Shown here piece by piece: positions 43,993-52,602 of a stretch of 64,000 nt of DNA. Where the stretch lies: NCBI GenBank assembly GCA_034189655.1, contig JAXHUE010000006.1:12461-76460 (forward strand), read 5' to 3'. The notes under the pieces are model-generated. The model was not told the origin of the DNA. It ran no database searches and was given only the letters and a program-made list of their open reading frames with translations. The position numbers were made by a program, and so were the translations under genes. How positions within the stretch are numbered: position 1 is the first letter of the stretch; every line of letters starts with the position of its first letter. The DNA is from JAXHUE01 sp034189655 (GTDB lineage Bacteria; Chloroflexota; Dehalococcoidia; E44-bin15).

Positions 43993-45312
43993 CTAGAGCC
44001 TCTGCGCCTCCCTCTTGAGCTCGGCGTGGAAGTCGGGGTGGGCGATGGCGATGAGCTCCTGGGCCCGCTCCCGCCTGCTCCGGCCCGCCAGGTTGGCGAT
44101 GCCGTACTCGGTGACCACGTAGTCGACGAGGGTGCGCGGTATGGTCACCACGTTGCCCGCCTCCAGGGTAGGCATGATGCGGGAGAGCGTGTCCTCCATC
44201 GCGGTGGCGGGAAGGGCGAGCACCACCCTCCCGTTGCGGGACATCCAGGCCCCGATGGTGAAATCGAGCTGCCCGCCGGTGCCGCTCCACATCCTGGTGC
44301 CCAGGGTCTCCGCCGCCACCTGGCCGGTGAGGTCGATGGCCATGGCGTTGTTGATGGCCACCATGTTGTCGTTCTGGGCGATGACCCTGGGGTTGTTCAC
44401 GTACGAGGCATCGTACAGCTCGAATGCCGGGTTGTTATCGATGTAGTCCAGGTCCTCGTCGGCGATGGTGAGCACCGAGAACGAGGTGGCGATCACCTTG
44501 CCCCGGTGCAGGGTCTTGCGCCTGCCGTTGAGCACCCCCTCCCGCACCAGGCTGAGCACCTCCGGCCCCAGTATCTCGGTGTGCATGCCCAGGTCGTGCT
44601 TGCTCCTGAAGTACTCCGCCGCGGCGTAGCCGATGTCGCCGGTGCCGAGCTGGATGGTATCGCCGTCGCGCACCAGCTCGGCGACGTTGGCCCCGATGAC
44701 CTCGATCTTCTCCACCCTGGTGCCCATGAGGGTATCCACGTCCTCCTTGGACTTGCGCTGCGCCGGGGTGCCGCGCTCTACCAGATGGTCGAACTCGGAC
44801 ACGTGGAACTGGGTATCGCCCATCACCCTGACCACGCCGGGGACCACCTCGCCCACCATCACCTGGGCCCTCTGGGCGTAGGTCTTGGAGAGCCACACCG
44901 ATTCCCCCAGGCTCACGTACCCGTGCCGGTCCGGCGGTGACACGCGCACCATGAACACGTCCACTGCGCCCTTGCGTCCCTCGTCTTCTTTGAGCCTTTC
45001 GAACATGGAGATGCCCACCGGCAGGTAGTCAATGATATCGCCGAAGAGGCGGTCGATGACGGTGCGGAACTTGGAGCTCACCTGGAAGGCGCCCTTTGCA
45101 TCCTCGTAGTGCCAGCCGAAGGCACCGGCGACGTTGATAGAATGGATGATGCGCACCCCCTCCAGCTCGTCCTTGCGCGCGGCGAGGGCCTCACAGAGCG
45201 TGGTGGGCGTCGCCTGGGCGATGCCGATGCACACGGTGTCGCCCGACTTCACCACTTTAACCGCCTCCTCCGCAGAGACCAGCTTCTCTCTATACTCGCT
45301 CTCCCATGACAT
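43993..45312 (-). CDS. Acetyl-CoA hydrolase / 4-hydroxybutyrate CoA-transferase family protein
   Basis: A 439-aa family I CoA-transferase in a single chain (Cat1/AbfT type), exchanging CoA between acetyl-CoA and an acid. It has GDTVCIGIAQATPTTLCEAL, the IGANVAELVRDGDTIQLGTG block and GTRMWSGTGGQLDFTIGAW in the active-site domain. The mRNA probably begins with a hairpin that buries the ribosome site (45317-45344). It is co-directional with mnmE. Confidence 0.92.
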   Translation of the reverse strand: MSWESEYREKLVSAEEAVKVVKSGDTVCIGIAQATPTTLCEALAARKDELEGVRIIHSINVAGAFGWHYEDAKGAFQVSSKFRTVIDRLFGDIIDYLPVGISMFERLKEDEGRKGAVDVFMVRVSPPDRHGYVSLGESVWLSKTYAQRAQVMVGEVVPGVVRVMGDTQFHVSEFDHLVERGTPAQRKSKEDVDTLMGTRVEKIEVIGANVAELVRDGDTIQLGTGDIGYAAAEYFRSKHDLGMHTEILGPEVLSLVREGVLNGRRKTLHRGKVIATSFSVLTIADEDLDYIDNNPAFELYDASYVNNPRVIAQNDNMVAINNAMAIDLTGQVAAETLGTRMWSGTGGQLDFTIGAWMSRNGRVVLALPATAMEDTLSRIMPTLEAGNVVTIPRTLVDYVVTEYGIANLAGRSRRERAQELIAIAHPDFHAELKREAQRL

Positions 45313-45316
45313 AACA

Positions 45317-45344
45317 GGGCCATCTCCTCTCTACGAGATGGCCC
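45317..45344 (-). promoter_or_regulatory. Ribosome-site sequestering hairpin
   Basis: In the mRNA, GGGCCATCTC pairs with GAGATGGCCC (10 bp). The AGGAG ribosome site is partly inside the 3' arm, and the ATG follows four bases later at 45312. The hairpin would be almost at the 5' end of the transcript from the TATAAT at 45346. Confidence 0.6.
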
Positions 45345-45345
45345 G

Positions 45346-45374
45346 ATTATACCACAGGGCCACCGCGAGGGTCA
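45346..45374 (-). promoter_or_regulatory. Promoter of the CoA-transferase gene
   Basis: Minus-strand perfect TATAAT (45346-45351) with a weak TGACCC (45369-45374) 17 bp upstream. Confidence 0.55.
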
Positions 45375-45436
45375 GTCGCATACTTGACGGATGGGCGCGA
45401 GAGAGGCATTATAGGAAAGAGCATCGCGAGCGATAT

Positions 45437-46648
45437 ATGGAGCAGAGAGAGCACAACAGCCCCGCAGTGAGCCGCAACGTCTTCTTCCTTGGCTGGGTGA
45501 GCTTCCTCACCGACGTCTCCAGCGAGATGATCTTCCACATGTTCCCCCTCTTCCTGTCCCACGTGCTGGGACTGGGGGCAACGTTCATCGGGCTCATCGA
45601 GGGGCTGGGCGAAAGCGCCGCCACCCTGCTCAAGATTGCGAGCGGCTGGGCCAGCGACCGCCTGGGGCGGCGCAAGGGGCCCACCGCGGCGGGGTACATC
45701 CTCTCCACCGCGGCCAAGCCCTTCCTGCTCCTCGCCACGAGCGGCGCCGCCGCGCTCGCCATCCGCTTCTTCGAGCGTGCGGGCAAGGGCATCCGCACCT
45801 CTCCCCGCGATGCCCTGGTGGCCGACTCCACCGCCCCCTCGGCCATGGGGCGGGGCTTCGGCTTCCACCGCGCCATGGACACCGCGGGCGCCGTCACCGG
45901 CATCGCCATCGCCGCACTCGTCGTCTACCTGGTGCAGGGGCTCCAGCCGACGCTGGCCCCGCCCACCTTCCGCTGGCTGGTCATCATCGGCGTGGTGCCC
46001 GCGGTGCTGGCGGTGCTGGTCCTGCTGTTCTTCGTCCGGGAGGCGAAAGGCACTCGCCGCGGGCCAGCCGAGGCCGGGGCGGCGACGACCGCCACCGGCC
46101 TGGACCGGCGCTTCTTCCTCTTCCTGGGCATCATGGTGGTGTTCACCCTGGGCAACTCCGCCGATATCTTCCTGGTGCTGCGGGCGAGCGATATCGGCCT
46201 GGCGCCGCTCCACATCCTGCTCATGCTCATACCGCTCAACCTGGTCTACGCCGCGACGGCGTACCCCCTGGGGCGGCTCTCGGACCGGGTGGGCAGGAGG
46301 CGGCTCATCATCATCGGGTGGTCGGTCTATGCCCTCACCTACCTGGGATTCGCCCTCGCCCAGGACTGGTGGCACCCGGCGCTGGTGGTGCTGCTCTTCG
46401 CCCTCTACGGGGTCTACTACGGTGCCATCGAGGGGGTGACCCGGGCCTTCGTCGCCGACATCTGCCCCGCGGAGAGGCGAGGCACCGCCTACGGCCTGTT
46501 CCACGGCGCGGTGGGGGTGAGCCTGCTGCCGGCGAGCGTCATCGCCGGCGTCATGTGGGACACCATCGGCCCCCAGGCGCCGTTCTTCTTCGGCGCGGCG
46601 ATGGCGGGGGCAGCCATGCTGGCATTCTGGGTGCTCATCAGGGAATAG
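45437..46648 (+). CDS. MFS transporter
   Basis: A 403-aa major facilitator with 12 hydrophobic segments. The loop 2-3 motif is WASDRLGRRKGP and its C-half counterpart is GRLSDRVGRRRLI. FERAGKGIRTSPRDALVADS is a motif of a widespread MFS subgroup. Substrate unknown. ATG 45437 is chosen since the protein then starts just before TM1; the earlier frame overlaps the divergent gene. The ribosome site is weak (GCGAGCG). Confidence 0.87.
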   Translation: MEQREHNSPAVSRNVFFLGWVSFLTDVSSEMIFHMFPLFLSHVLGLGATFIGLIEGLGESAATLLKIASGWASDRLGRRKGPTAAGYILSTAAKPFLLLATSGAAALAIRFFERAGKGIRTSPRDALVADSTAPSAMGRGFGFHRAMDTAGAVTGIAIAALVVYLVQGLQPTLAPPTFRWLVIIGVVPAVLAVLVLLFFVREAKGTRRGPAEAGAATTATGLDRRFFLFLGIMVVFTLGNSADIFLVLRASDIGLAPLHILLMLIPLNLVYAATAYPLGRLSDRVGRRRLIIIGWSVYALTYLGFALAQDWWHPALVVLLFALYGVYYGAIEGVTRAFVADICPAERRGTAYGLFHGAVGVSLLPASVIAGVMWDTIGPQAPFFFGAAMAGAAMLAFWVLIRE

Positions 46649-46695
46649 CCGGGACGGGCCCTGCACGCAAACGAGCATTTCCTTGCCCCAACGTC

Positions 46696-46724
46696 TTGAC
46701 TTACCGCAGCGCTACGCGTTAAGA
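46696..46724 (+). promoter_or_regulatory. Promoter of the NYN gene
   Basis: TTGACT (46696-46701), 17 bp, TTAAGA (46719-46724). Confidence 0.45.
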
Positions 46725-46798
46725 TGACGCCGCGCCGGTCTCCCTGCCGAGACCCGACCATTCACAGAGGGCATCTATCTTCTGCCAAGGAGGGGTTC

Positions 46799-47404
46799 AT
46801 GGACGATAGGGTGGCTATCTTCATAGATGGCAGCAATCTCTACCATGCACTTCGCGCCAACATGGGGCGCTATGACCTCAACTTTGCCCTGTTCGCCGAG
46901 AAGCTGAGCGGCGAGAGGAGGCTGTTCCGCATCTACTACTACAACGTGCTGCAGGACCCCAGCCAGCGCGCGGAGGGCTCCCGCGAGCAGCAGGACTTCC
47001 TGAACGCCTTGAAGGAGACGCCCTACCTGGAGGTGCGGCTGGGGGGCACCAAGATGTCTCAGGGCACGCGGGTGGAGAAGGGCATCGACGTCATGCTGGC
47101 CACCGACCTCCTGCACTTCGCCTGGATCGGCCTCTACGAGGTGGCGGTGCTGGTGAGCGGGGACTCGGACTTCGCCTACGCCCTGCAGGCAGTGAAGAAC
47201 ATGGGCAAGCACGTGGAGGTAGCCTACTTCGAGAGCAATATCTCCAAGGACCTGCTGGACATAGCCGACAAGAGACACCAGCTCGACAGCGCCTTCTTCA
47301 AGGGGCTGTGGAAGGGGAAGCGCCCGCCGCGGCGCCGGCAGTCGTCCAAGCCCGGGGCCAAGAGCGGCACGCAGAAGAAGGCCGAGGCGCCGGCACCCAG
47401 TTAA
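46799..47404 (+). CDS. NYN-domain (LabA-like PIN) nuclease
   Basis: A 201-aa protein of the NYN/LabA branch of PIN-like RNases. Acidic residues are conserved at IFIDGSNLYHAL, KGIDVMLATDLLHF and VLVSGDSDFAYAL, the metal-binding set. The last 30 residues are a basic Lys/Arg/Pro tail that could bind RNA. ATG 46799 has AAGGAGGGG. No antitoxin-like partner is adjacent. Role in RNA turnover is inferred from the family. Confidence 0.9.
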   Translation: MDDRVAIFIDGSNLYHALRANMGRYDLNFALFAEKLSGERRLFRIYYYNVLQDPSQRAEGSREQQDFLNALKETPYLEVRLGGTKMSQGTRVEKGIDVMLATDLLHFAWIGLYEVAVLVSGDSDFAYALQAVKNMGKHVEVAYFESNISKDLLDIADKRHQLDSAFFKGLWKGKRPPRRRQSSKPGAKSGTQKKAEAPAPS

Positions 47405-47488
47405 TGCGTCGGCCGGACGCAGAGCGTGATCGTCGCCCGAAAGCAATGTTGAACGTGGCCGGTACTCGGCCTTCTAGGAGTGTGTCAT

Positions 47489-48436
47489 ATGAAGACGGGC
47501 ATCACCGAGCTGCTTGGTATCACCTACCCCATCATCCAGGGGCCCATGGCCTGGGTCTCGCTCCCTCCCCTCGTCGCTGCGGTGAGCAACGCCGGCGGCC
47601 TGGGCATCCTGGGGGCGGCCCCGATGTACCCCGATGAGCTACGGGAGAACGTGCGGGCAGTAAAGCAGCTCACCGATAGGCCCTTCGGCGTGAACTTCAT
47701 CCCGGACAACCCCCGGCTGGAGGAGCTCCTCGATATCATCATCGAGGAGGGGGTCAAGGTGGCCAGCTACGGCATCGGCGACCCCCACCGGATAATCGAG
47801 CGCACCAGGCCCCACGGCATCGTGAACATGCCCACGGTGGGCGCGGTGAAGCACGCGGTGCGCGCACAGCAGAACGGGGCCGATGCCATCATCGTCCAGG
47901 GCCACGAGGCCGGGGGGCACAACAGCAACGTGGCCACCATGGTGCTGGTGCCGGCCGTGGTCAACAAGGTGAGTATCCCCGTGATAGCCGCGGGAGGCAT
48001 CGGCGACGCCCGCGGCCTGGCCGCCGCCCTGGCCCTGGGGGCCGGGGGCATCTCCATGGGCACCCGTTTCATCGTGACCCAGGAGAGCCCGGTGCCGGCG
48101 AACATCAAGTCGTTCATCATCGGCGCCTCCGAGGAGGATACCATCCTGCTGGGCGGCATCCGCTCCGGGCTGCGCGGCCGCCTGCTCAAGAGCAGGTTCA
48201 CCGACATGGTGCAGGGGCCCGGTGCCGGCGAGGCCCTGGCCGGGGACGAGCCACCTTCGCGGGTGGGCCGGCTGAGGATGGCCATGGTCGACGGCGACGA
48301 GGAGAGGGGCACCATCGTCGCCGGCCAGGTGTGCGGCCTCATCGAGGACATCCCTACGTGCCAGGAGTTGATAGAGCGCACGGTGCGAGGCGCCGAGGCC
48401 ATCCTGGAACGAGCGAGGGCTGCGCTCAACACCTGA
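47489..48436 (+). CDS. Nitronate monooxygenase family flavoprotein
   Basis: A 315-aa FMN TIM-barrel enzyme of the 2-nitropropane dioxygenase/FabK-like group. ITYPIIQGPMAWVSLPPLVAAVSNAGGLG (shown in part), FGVNFIP, DAIIVQGHEAGGHN and GGIGDARGLAAALALGA are the FMN-binding and active-site blocks. FabK-type enoyl-ACP reductase is an alternative; HEAGGH favours the nitronate monooxygenase group. ATG 47489 is set by AGGAG eight bases upstream. Confidence 0.87.
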   Translation: MKTGITELLGITYPIIQGPMAWVSLPPLVAAVSNAGGLGILGAAPMYPDELRENVRAVKQLTDRPFGVNFIPDNPRLEELLDIIIEEGVKVASYGIGDPHRIIERTRPHGIVNMPTVGAVKHAVRAQQNGADAIIVQGHEAGGHNSNVATMVLVPAVVNKVSIPVIAAGGIGDARGLAAALALGAGGISMGTRFIVTQESPVPANIKSFIIGASEEDTILLGGIRSGLRGRLLKSRFTDMVQGPGAGEALAGDEPPSRVGRLRMAMVDGDEERGTIVAGQVCGLIEDIPTCQELIERTVRGAEAILERARAALNT

Positions 48437-48468
48437 CCATAGGGGGCACAGAGAGGGGTACCGCCGCC

Positions 48469-49305
48469 TCACCCGCCGAGGGTCACGTTATCGATCAAGC
48501 GCGTCTTGCCGATGCGCACCGCGAGCGACGCAAGCGCCCTTCCCTCGGCCTCCTCCAGCTCCTCCAGCGTCTCCGGGTGTGCCACGCTCACGTAGTCGAT
48601 GCGGGCGAGGGGCTCTGCCTTTACCAGACGGGTCATCTCGCGGCGCAGGCGCTGCGCCCGGCGCTCACCCCCATCATACAGCTCCCTGGCGCGGCACAGC
48701 GCCCGCCACAGCACCGGGGCGGCGGCGCGCTCCTCCGGGCCCAGGTAGACGTTGCGGCTGCTCATGGCCAGGCCGTCCGCCTCGCGCACGGTGGGCACCG
48801 CGACGACATCGGGGGACATGTGTAGGTCGGAGACCATCCTCCTTATCACCACGAGCTGCTGGGCGTCCTTCTCCCCGAAGTAGGCCCGGTCTGGCCCCAC
48901 GATGTTGAGCAGCACGGCCACCACGGTGGCCACGCCGCGGAAGTGTCCGGGGCGCGCCGCACCCTCGAGCCTCTCGGTTACCCCCTCCACGTCGATCCAG
49001 GTGGCAAAGCCCGGAGGGTACACCTCCTCGGCGCTGGGCATGAACACCGTGCCTATCCTCTCGTTCTTCAAGAGGCCCAGGTCCCGCTCTGTGTCCCGCG
49101 GGTACTGGCCCAGGTCCTCCCTGGGGCCGAACTGGGCGGGGTTTATGAAGATACTCACCACCACGTTTACGTTCTCGCGGCGGGCCCGGCGCACCAGCTC
49201 CAGGTGCCCCTCGTGGAGGTAGCCCATGGTGGGCACAAAGCCAACGGAGCCAGTGAACTGGCCCCGCACCCTGTTCATCTCGGCTATTGTGGTCACTACA
49301 TTCAT
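48469..49305 (-). CDS. panC: Pantothenate synthetase
   Basis: A 278-aa PanC, joining pantoate and beta-alanine with ATP. FVPTMGYLHEGHLELVRRAR holds the HIGH-like HEGH, FINPAQFGPREDLGQYPR and FGEKDAQQLVVIRRM bind pantoate and ATP, and SSRNVYLGPEER is the KMSKS-like loop. Last gene of the pantothenate operon, 9 bp after panB. Complete and normal in length. Confidence 0.96.
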   Translation of the reverse strand: MNVVTTIAEMNRVRGQFTGSVGFVPTMGYLHEGHLELVRRARRENVNVVVSIFINPAQFGPREDLGQYPRDTERDLGLLKNERIGTVFMPSAEEVYPPGFATWIDVEGVTERLEGAARPGHFRGVATVVAVLLNIVGPDRAYFGEKDAQQLVVIRRMVSDLHMSPDVVAVPTVREADGLAMSSRNVYLGPEERAAAPVLWRALCRARELYDGGERRAQRLRREMTRLVKAEPLARIDYVSVAHPETLEELEEAEGRALASLAVRIGKTRLIDNVTLGG

Positions 49306-49314
49306 GGCGTGATT

Positions 49315-50151
49315 CTAGGCGGAGCGCGCGATCTCGGCGACGATCGCCTCGTCCATGGTATAGCCCTCCTTTGCGGTGGGGAAGGTGCCCGATGCCACCT
49401 CGTCTACGTAGCTGGTCACTGCACCCCTTATGGTATCGCACAGCCGCGCATACTGCTTGGCGTGCCGGGGAACGAAATCGGTGTACAGGCCCAGGATATC
49501 GTGCACCACCTGCACCTGGCCGTCACAGTGGGGGCCGGCGCCGATGCCGATGGTGGGGACCGCCACGCGCTCCGTTATCAGCCTGGAGAGCGGCGCCGGC
49601 ACGGACTCCAGGACGATGGAGAAGGCCCCGGCCTGCTCCAGCGCCCGGGCATCGTTCAGAAGGCGCGCCGCCGCCTCCTGGGTCTTGCCCACCACCTTGA
49701 AGCCGCCCAACTGGTGCACCGACTGCGGGGTGAGCCCGATGTGCCCCTGCACCGGTATGCCGCACTCCACCAGCCTGCGCACCTTCTCGGCCACCACCTC
49801 GCCGCCCTCGAGCTTCACCGCCTGGGCCCCTCCCTCCTGGATGAAGCGGGCGGCATTGCGCAGGGCGTCCTCGACCGAGACGTGGTAGGTCATGAAGGGC
49901 ATGTCGCCCACCACCAGCGCCCGCTCCGTGCCCCGCACCACGGCCTTTACGTGGTGCAGCATGTGCTCCATGGTCACCGGTATGGTGGACTCGTAGCCCA
50001 GCACCACCATGCCCAGGCTGTCGCCGACCAGGATGATGGGCACGCCGACCTCATCGAGGAGCCGGGCCATGGAGTAGTCGTAGGCGGTGAGCATGGCGAA
50101 CCGCTGGCCCTGCCGCTTCATCTCTTTGAGCTCGCCGATGGTGACCCTCAT
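49315..50151 (-). CDS. panB: 3-methyl-2-oxobutanoate hydroxymethyltransferase
   Basis: A 278-aa PanB, making ketopantoate from 2-oxoisovalerate and methylene-THF. MLTAYDYSMARLLDEVG, VGDSLGMVVLGYEST with the metal-binding Asp, VKLEGG and VPTIGIGAGPHCDGQVQV are all present. It starts six bases after panD with a GGTGAGGG ribosome site. Confidence 0.96.
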   Translation of the reverse strand: MRVTIGELKEMKRQGQRFAMLTAYDYSMARLLDEVGVPIILVGDSLGMVVLGYESTIPVTMEHMLHHVKAVVRGTERALVVGDMPFMTYHVSVEDALRNAARFIQEGGAQAVKLEGGEVVAEKVRRLVECGIPVQGHIGLTPQSVHQLGGFKVVGKTQEAAARLLNDARALEQAGAFSIVLESVPAPLSRLITERVAVPTIGIGAGPHCDGQVQVVHDILGLYTDFVPRHAKQYARLCDTIRGAVTSYVDEVASGTFPTAKEGYTMDEAIVAEIARSA

Positions 50152-50157
50152 CTGCCC

Positions 50158-50526
50158 TCACCCCGCGTGGGGTACCGTGTCCCTCACCATGACGTTTCTC
50201 TCGTCGACATACACCAGGTGTGGCTGCACCTCCCAGGCCTCCTCCTCGCTGACCACGCTGTAGGAGATTATGATCACGCGGTCGCCCACGCTCACCAGGC
50301 GGGCCGCGGCACCGTTAATACAGATGACGCCCGAGTCCGGCTCCCCCTCGATGACGTAGGTCTCGAAGCGGGCGCCGTTGTCGACATCGAGCACGTGGAC
50401 CTGCTCGTAGGGGAGAATGTCCGCCGCCTCCATGAGCAGCCTGTCTATGGTTATGCTGCCCTCATAGTGCAGGTTGGCGTCGGTGACCGTGGCCCGGTGG
50501 ATCTTGCCCCTCAGCATCATTCGCAT
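50158..50526 (-). CDS. panD: Aspartate 1-decarboxylase
   Basis: A 122-aa pyruvoyl-type PanD proenzyme that makes beta-alanine. Self-cleavage is expected at G23-S24 (YEGSITID), and [11 protein letters not shown] and [10 protein letters not shown] are conserved. ATG 50526 has GGAGGGTACGCC upstream and gives the usual N-terminus [15 protein letters not shown]. Confidence 0.95.
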   Translation of the reverse strand: MRMMLRGKIHRATVTDANLHYEGSITIDRLLMEAADILPYEQVHVLDVDNGARFETYVIEGEPDSGVICINGAAARLVSVGDRVIIISYSVVSEEEAWEVQPHLVYVDERNVMVRDTVPHAG

Positions 50527-50591
50527 GGCGTACCCTCCTTCCGGCACATGAAACGCTCGTGCAAAACCGTCCACTATCTATAGAAAAGTCC

Positions 50592-51467
50592 TCACGTACC
50601 TATGGCAACACCAGTGCCCAGGAGTGCCTTGAGCTCCGCTGCCTTGGCCTGGTCGATCCTCCCCTTCGCCAGGGCTATCGGTATCGCCTGGAGGCCCAGC
50701 TCCCGGTAGGCAGAGACCAGAGAGGGCGCCGCCCGCTCCAGCGCGGCCAGGTGCTTCTCCACGGTGCCGACGTCCCCGCGGGCGATGGGGCCGGTGAGGC
50801 AGTGGGGCAGGCCCACGTTCTCTACGTTGTTGAGCGTCCCCTCCAGGAGCGGCATGAGCGCCGCGACCGCCTGCTCCTGCGATACCCCGAAGGTGTGCCA
50901 CAGGTCGGTGGCCAGCTTCACCAGGGTGACCAGGTAGTTGCAGGCCAGCACCGCCGCGGCGTGGTAGAGCACCTTGTCCTCGGCCTCGAGCCTCACCGCG
51001 TGGCCACCGAGCGCCCGCGCCATGTCCTCGAGCAGGCCGAAGAGCGGCCCCTCGGCCTCGATGCCGAAGGTGGAGCCCGGTATGTTCTCCACGGCATGAC
51101 GGATGCTGGCGAAGGTCTGGAGCGGGTGGAAGCCGCCCACCCATGCCCCCTGTACCCTCGCCGGCTCCAGGACGGCGGTGGAGTCCGCCCCGCTGCAGTG
51201 CACCACGCACTGGCCGGCGCGCCACGCGAGAGAGCCCGCGACCCGGCCGATGACATCGTCGGGGGTGGTGATGAAGACGAGCTGGGCGCTGTCGGCCACC
51301 CCCTGGTTGTCGGCACACACCGCACAGCCGGGGACGGCCTGGGCCAGCCGCCGCGCCGAGGAGAGGCTCCTGCTGGACACGGCGACGACGGGGTAGCCCT
51401 TCTCTCCAAGCCGCACCGCGAGCGCCGTGCCCACGGTGCCGGCCCCTATGAACCCGATCTCATACAC
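50592..51467 (-). CDS. Rossmann-like/DUF2520 protein in the pantothenate operon
   Basis: A 291-aa NAD(P)-binding protein. The N-terminal Rossmann domain has GFIGAGTVGTALAVRL, followed by VFITTPDD and CSGADSTAVLEP; the C-terminal helical DUF2520 domain contains GFHPLQTF and YHAAAVLACNYLVTL, including a conserved His. The overall plan is that of 6-phosphogluconate/ketopantoate reductases. No panE or ilvC is in the window, so it may provide the ketopantoate reductase step; this is an inference from position and fold. The start overlaps the P1 peptidase stop and follows GGGAGGTG. Confidence 0.88.
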   Translation of the reverse strand: MYEIGFIGAGTVGTALAVRLGEKGYPVVAVSSRSLSSARRLAQAVPGCAVCADNQGVADSAQLVFITTPDDVIGRVAGSLAWRAGQCVVHCSGADSTAVLEPARVQGAWVGGFHPLQTFASIRHAVENIPGSTFGIEAEGPLFGLLEDMARALGGHAVRLEAEDKVLYHAAAVLACNYLVTLVKLATDLWHTFGVSQEQAVAALMPLLEGTLNNVENVGLPHCLTGPIARGDVGTVEKHLAALERAAPSLVSAYRELGLQAIPIALAKGRIDQAKAAELKALLGTGVAIGT

Positions 51468-52437
51468 TGCCCATCACCTCCCGCGCCGAGGGTACGCCGG
51501 CCAGGCCCTGGGCCATCATCACCGCCCGCACCACGGCGGTGGCCACCACCTCGGCCGCTATTGCCCCCACGATGGTGACGCCCTCCACCCCCAGCTCACG
51601 ACCCTTGCCCGCGGCGAGGGCCACGATGACATCGCCGTCGACCATGGAGTGCGCCGGGCGCACCGCCCGCGCCAGGCCGTCGTGGGCCATCTGCGCCACC
51701 TTGTTGGCCTGCTCCTTGTTCAGCGTGGCATCGGTGGCCACCACGCCGATCACGGTATTGGTGGAGAGGGGGCTGGCAGCAACCCCCTGCTTCTTCATGA
51801 TCTCCACGGTATCGAGGAATCCGCCCCGCTCCAGGTCGCGGGGGCCGGCGAGCACCTTCCCTGTCTGCGGGTCCACCACGTCGCCGAAGGCGTTCACCGC
51901 GAATATGGCCCCGACGGTGACATCCCCCACCCGCTGGCTCGCCGTACCCAGGCCGCCCTTGGTCATACGCTCCACCCCCAGTATCTTGCCCACCGTCGCC
52001 CCGGTGCCGGCGCCCACGCTGCCCTCGGCCACGGGGCCGGCGGAGGCGGCGAGGCAGGCCTTGTAGCCCTCCTCGATCCCCGGCCTCACCGTGGCGCTGC
52101 CGATGCGGAGGTCGAACAGGATGGCGGCAGGGACGATGGGCACGCGCGCCACCCCGACGTCGTGGCCGAAGCCCCGCTCCTCCAGGTAGCGCACCGCCCC
52201 GCCAGCGCTGTCGAGCCCGAAGGCGCTGCCACCGCTCAAGACCACGGCGTGCGCCCTGCCCATCAGGCTCATGTGGCGCAGCGGGTCGGTCTCCCTGGTC
52301 CCCGGCGCCGAGCCGCGCACATCGACGCCACCGATGAACCCCTCCGGGCACAGGCACACGGTGCAGCCCGTGGCCGCCTCTGTGTCGGTGTAGTGGCCTA
52401 CTGTGATGCCGGGTACATCGGTGATGGCATTGTTCAT
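51460..52437 (-). CDS. P1-family Ntn peptidase (DmpA/ThnT-like)
   Basis: A 325-aa member of the P1 family, self-processing N-terminal nucleophile hydrolases that include beta-aminopeptidases (DmpA, BapA), NylC and the pantetheine hydrolase ThnT. Blocks: GITVGHYTD, VLSGGSAFGLDSAGGAVRYL, VGAGTGATVGKILG and LSTNTVIGVVATDATLNKEQ. The expected cleavage site is N227-T228, the Asn-Thr pair used by ThnT. It is first in an operon with DUF2520-panD-panB-panC, so a role in pantothenate recovery or beta-alanine release is plausible. ATG 52437 is 14 bases after an attenuator-like terminator; its ribosome site is weak (GATGGGGT). Confidence 0.88.
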   Translation of the reverse strand: MNNAITDVPGITVGHYTDTEAATGCTVCLCPEGFIGGVDVRGSAPGTRETDPLRHMSLMGRAHAVVLSGGSAFGLDSAGGAVRYLEERGFGHDVGVARVPIVPAAILFDLRIGSATVRPGIEEGYKACLAASAGPVAEGSVGAGTGATVGKILGVERMTKGGLGTASQRVGDVTVGAIFAVNAFGDVVDPQTGKVLAGPRDLERGGFLDTVEIMKKQGVAASPLSTNTVIGVVATDATLNKEQANKVAQMAHDGLARAVRPAHSMVDGDVIVALAAGKGRELGVEGVTIVGAIAAEVVATAVVRAVMMAQGLAGVPSAREVMGSV

Positions 52438-52600
52438 GGGCAAGACCCCATCAAAAAGAGACGAAAACGCCCCCTCAGGCACTGCCCGAGAAGGCGTGAG
52501 GAGTGGCGTCTGTTGCCGTCTCGGTCCCGAACGATCCAAGCGACTTCATTTGTGAACTACGGGGTTAAAAGACTCACCGCCGCAAGGGTCGGTGGCAAGG
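52438..52600 (-). promoter_or_regulatory. Leader with probable transcription attenuator (pantothenate operon)
   Basis: About 160 nt between the promoter and the P1 peptidase ATG hold no gene. Near its 3' end is a strong intrinsic terminator (52468-52496) that would stop RNA just before the operon. Upstream in the same RNA, CTCCTCA can pair with TGAGGGG in the terminator's 3' arm, and GAGACG with CGTCTC in the T-rich tail, so an alternative antiterminating fold exists. The pan RNA motif, reported from Chloroflexi and others upstream of pantothenate genes, is a candidate identity but I could not match its consensus by eye. Confidence 0.55.
52451..52496 (-). terminator. Intrinsic terminator within the pantothenate leader
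   Basis: On the minus strand a stem of up to 14 bp (52483-52496 with 52468-52481) is followed by TTTTCGTCTCTTTTTG (52452-52467). It ends 14 bases before the start codon at 52437. Confidence 0.8.
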
Positions 52601-52602
52601 CT

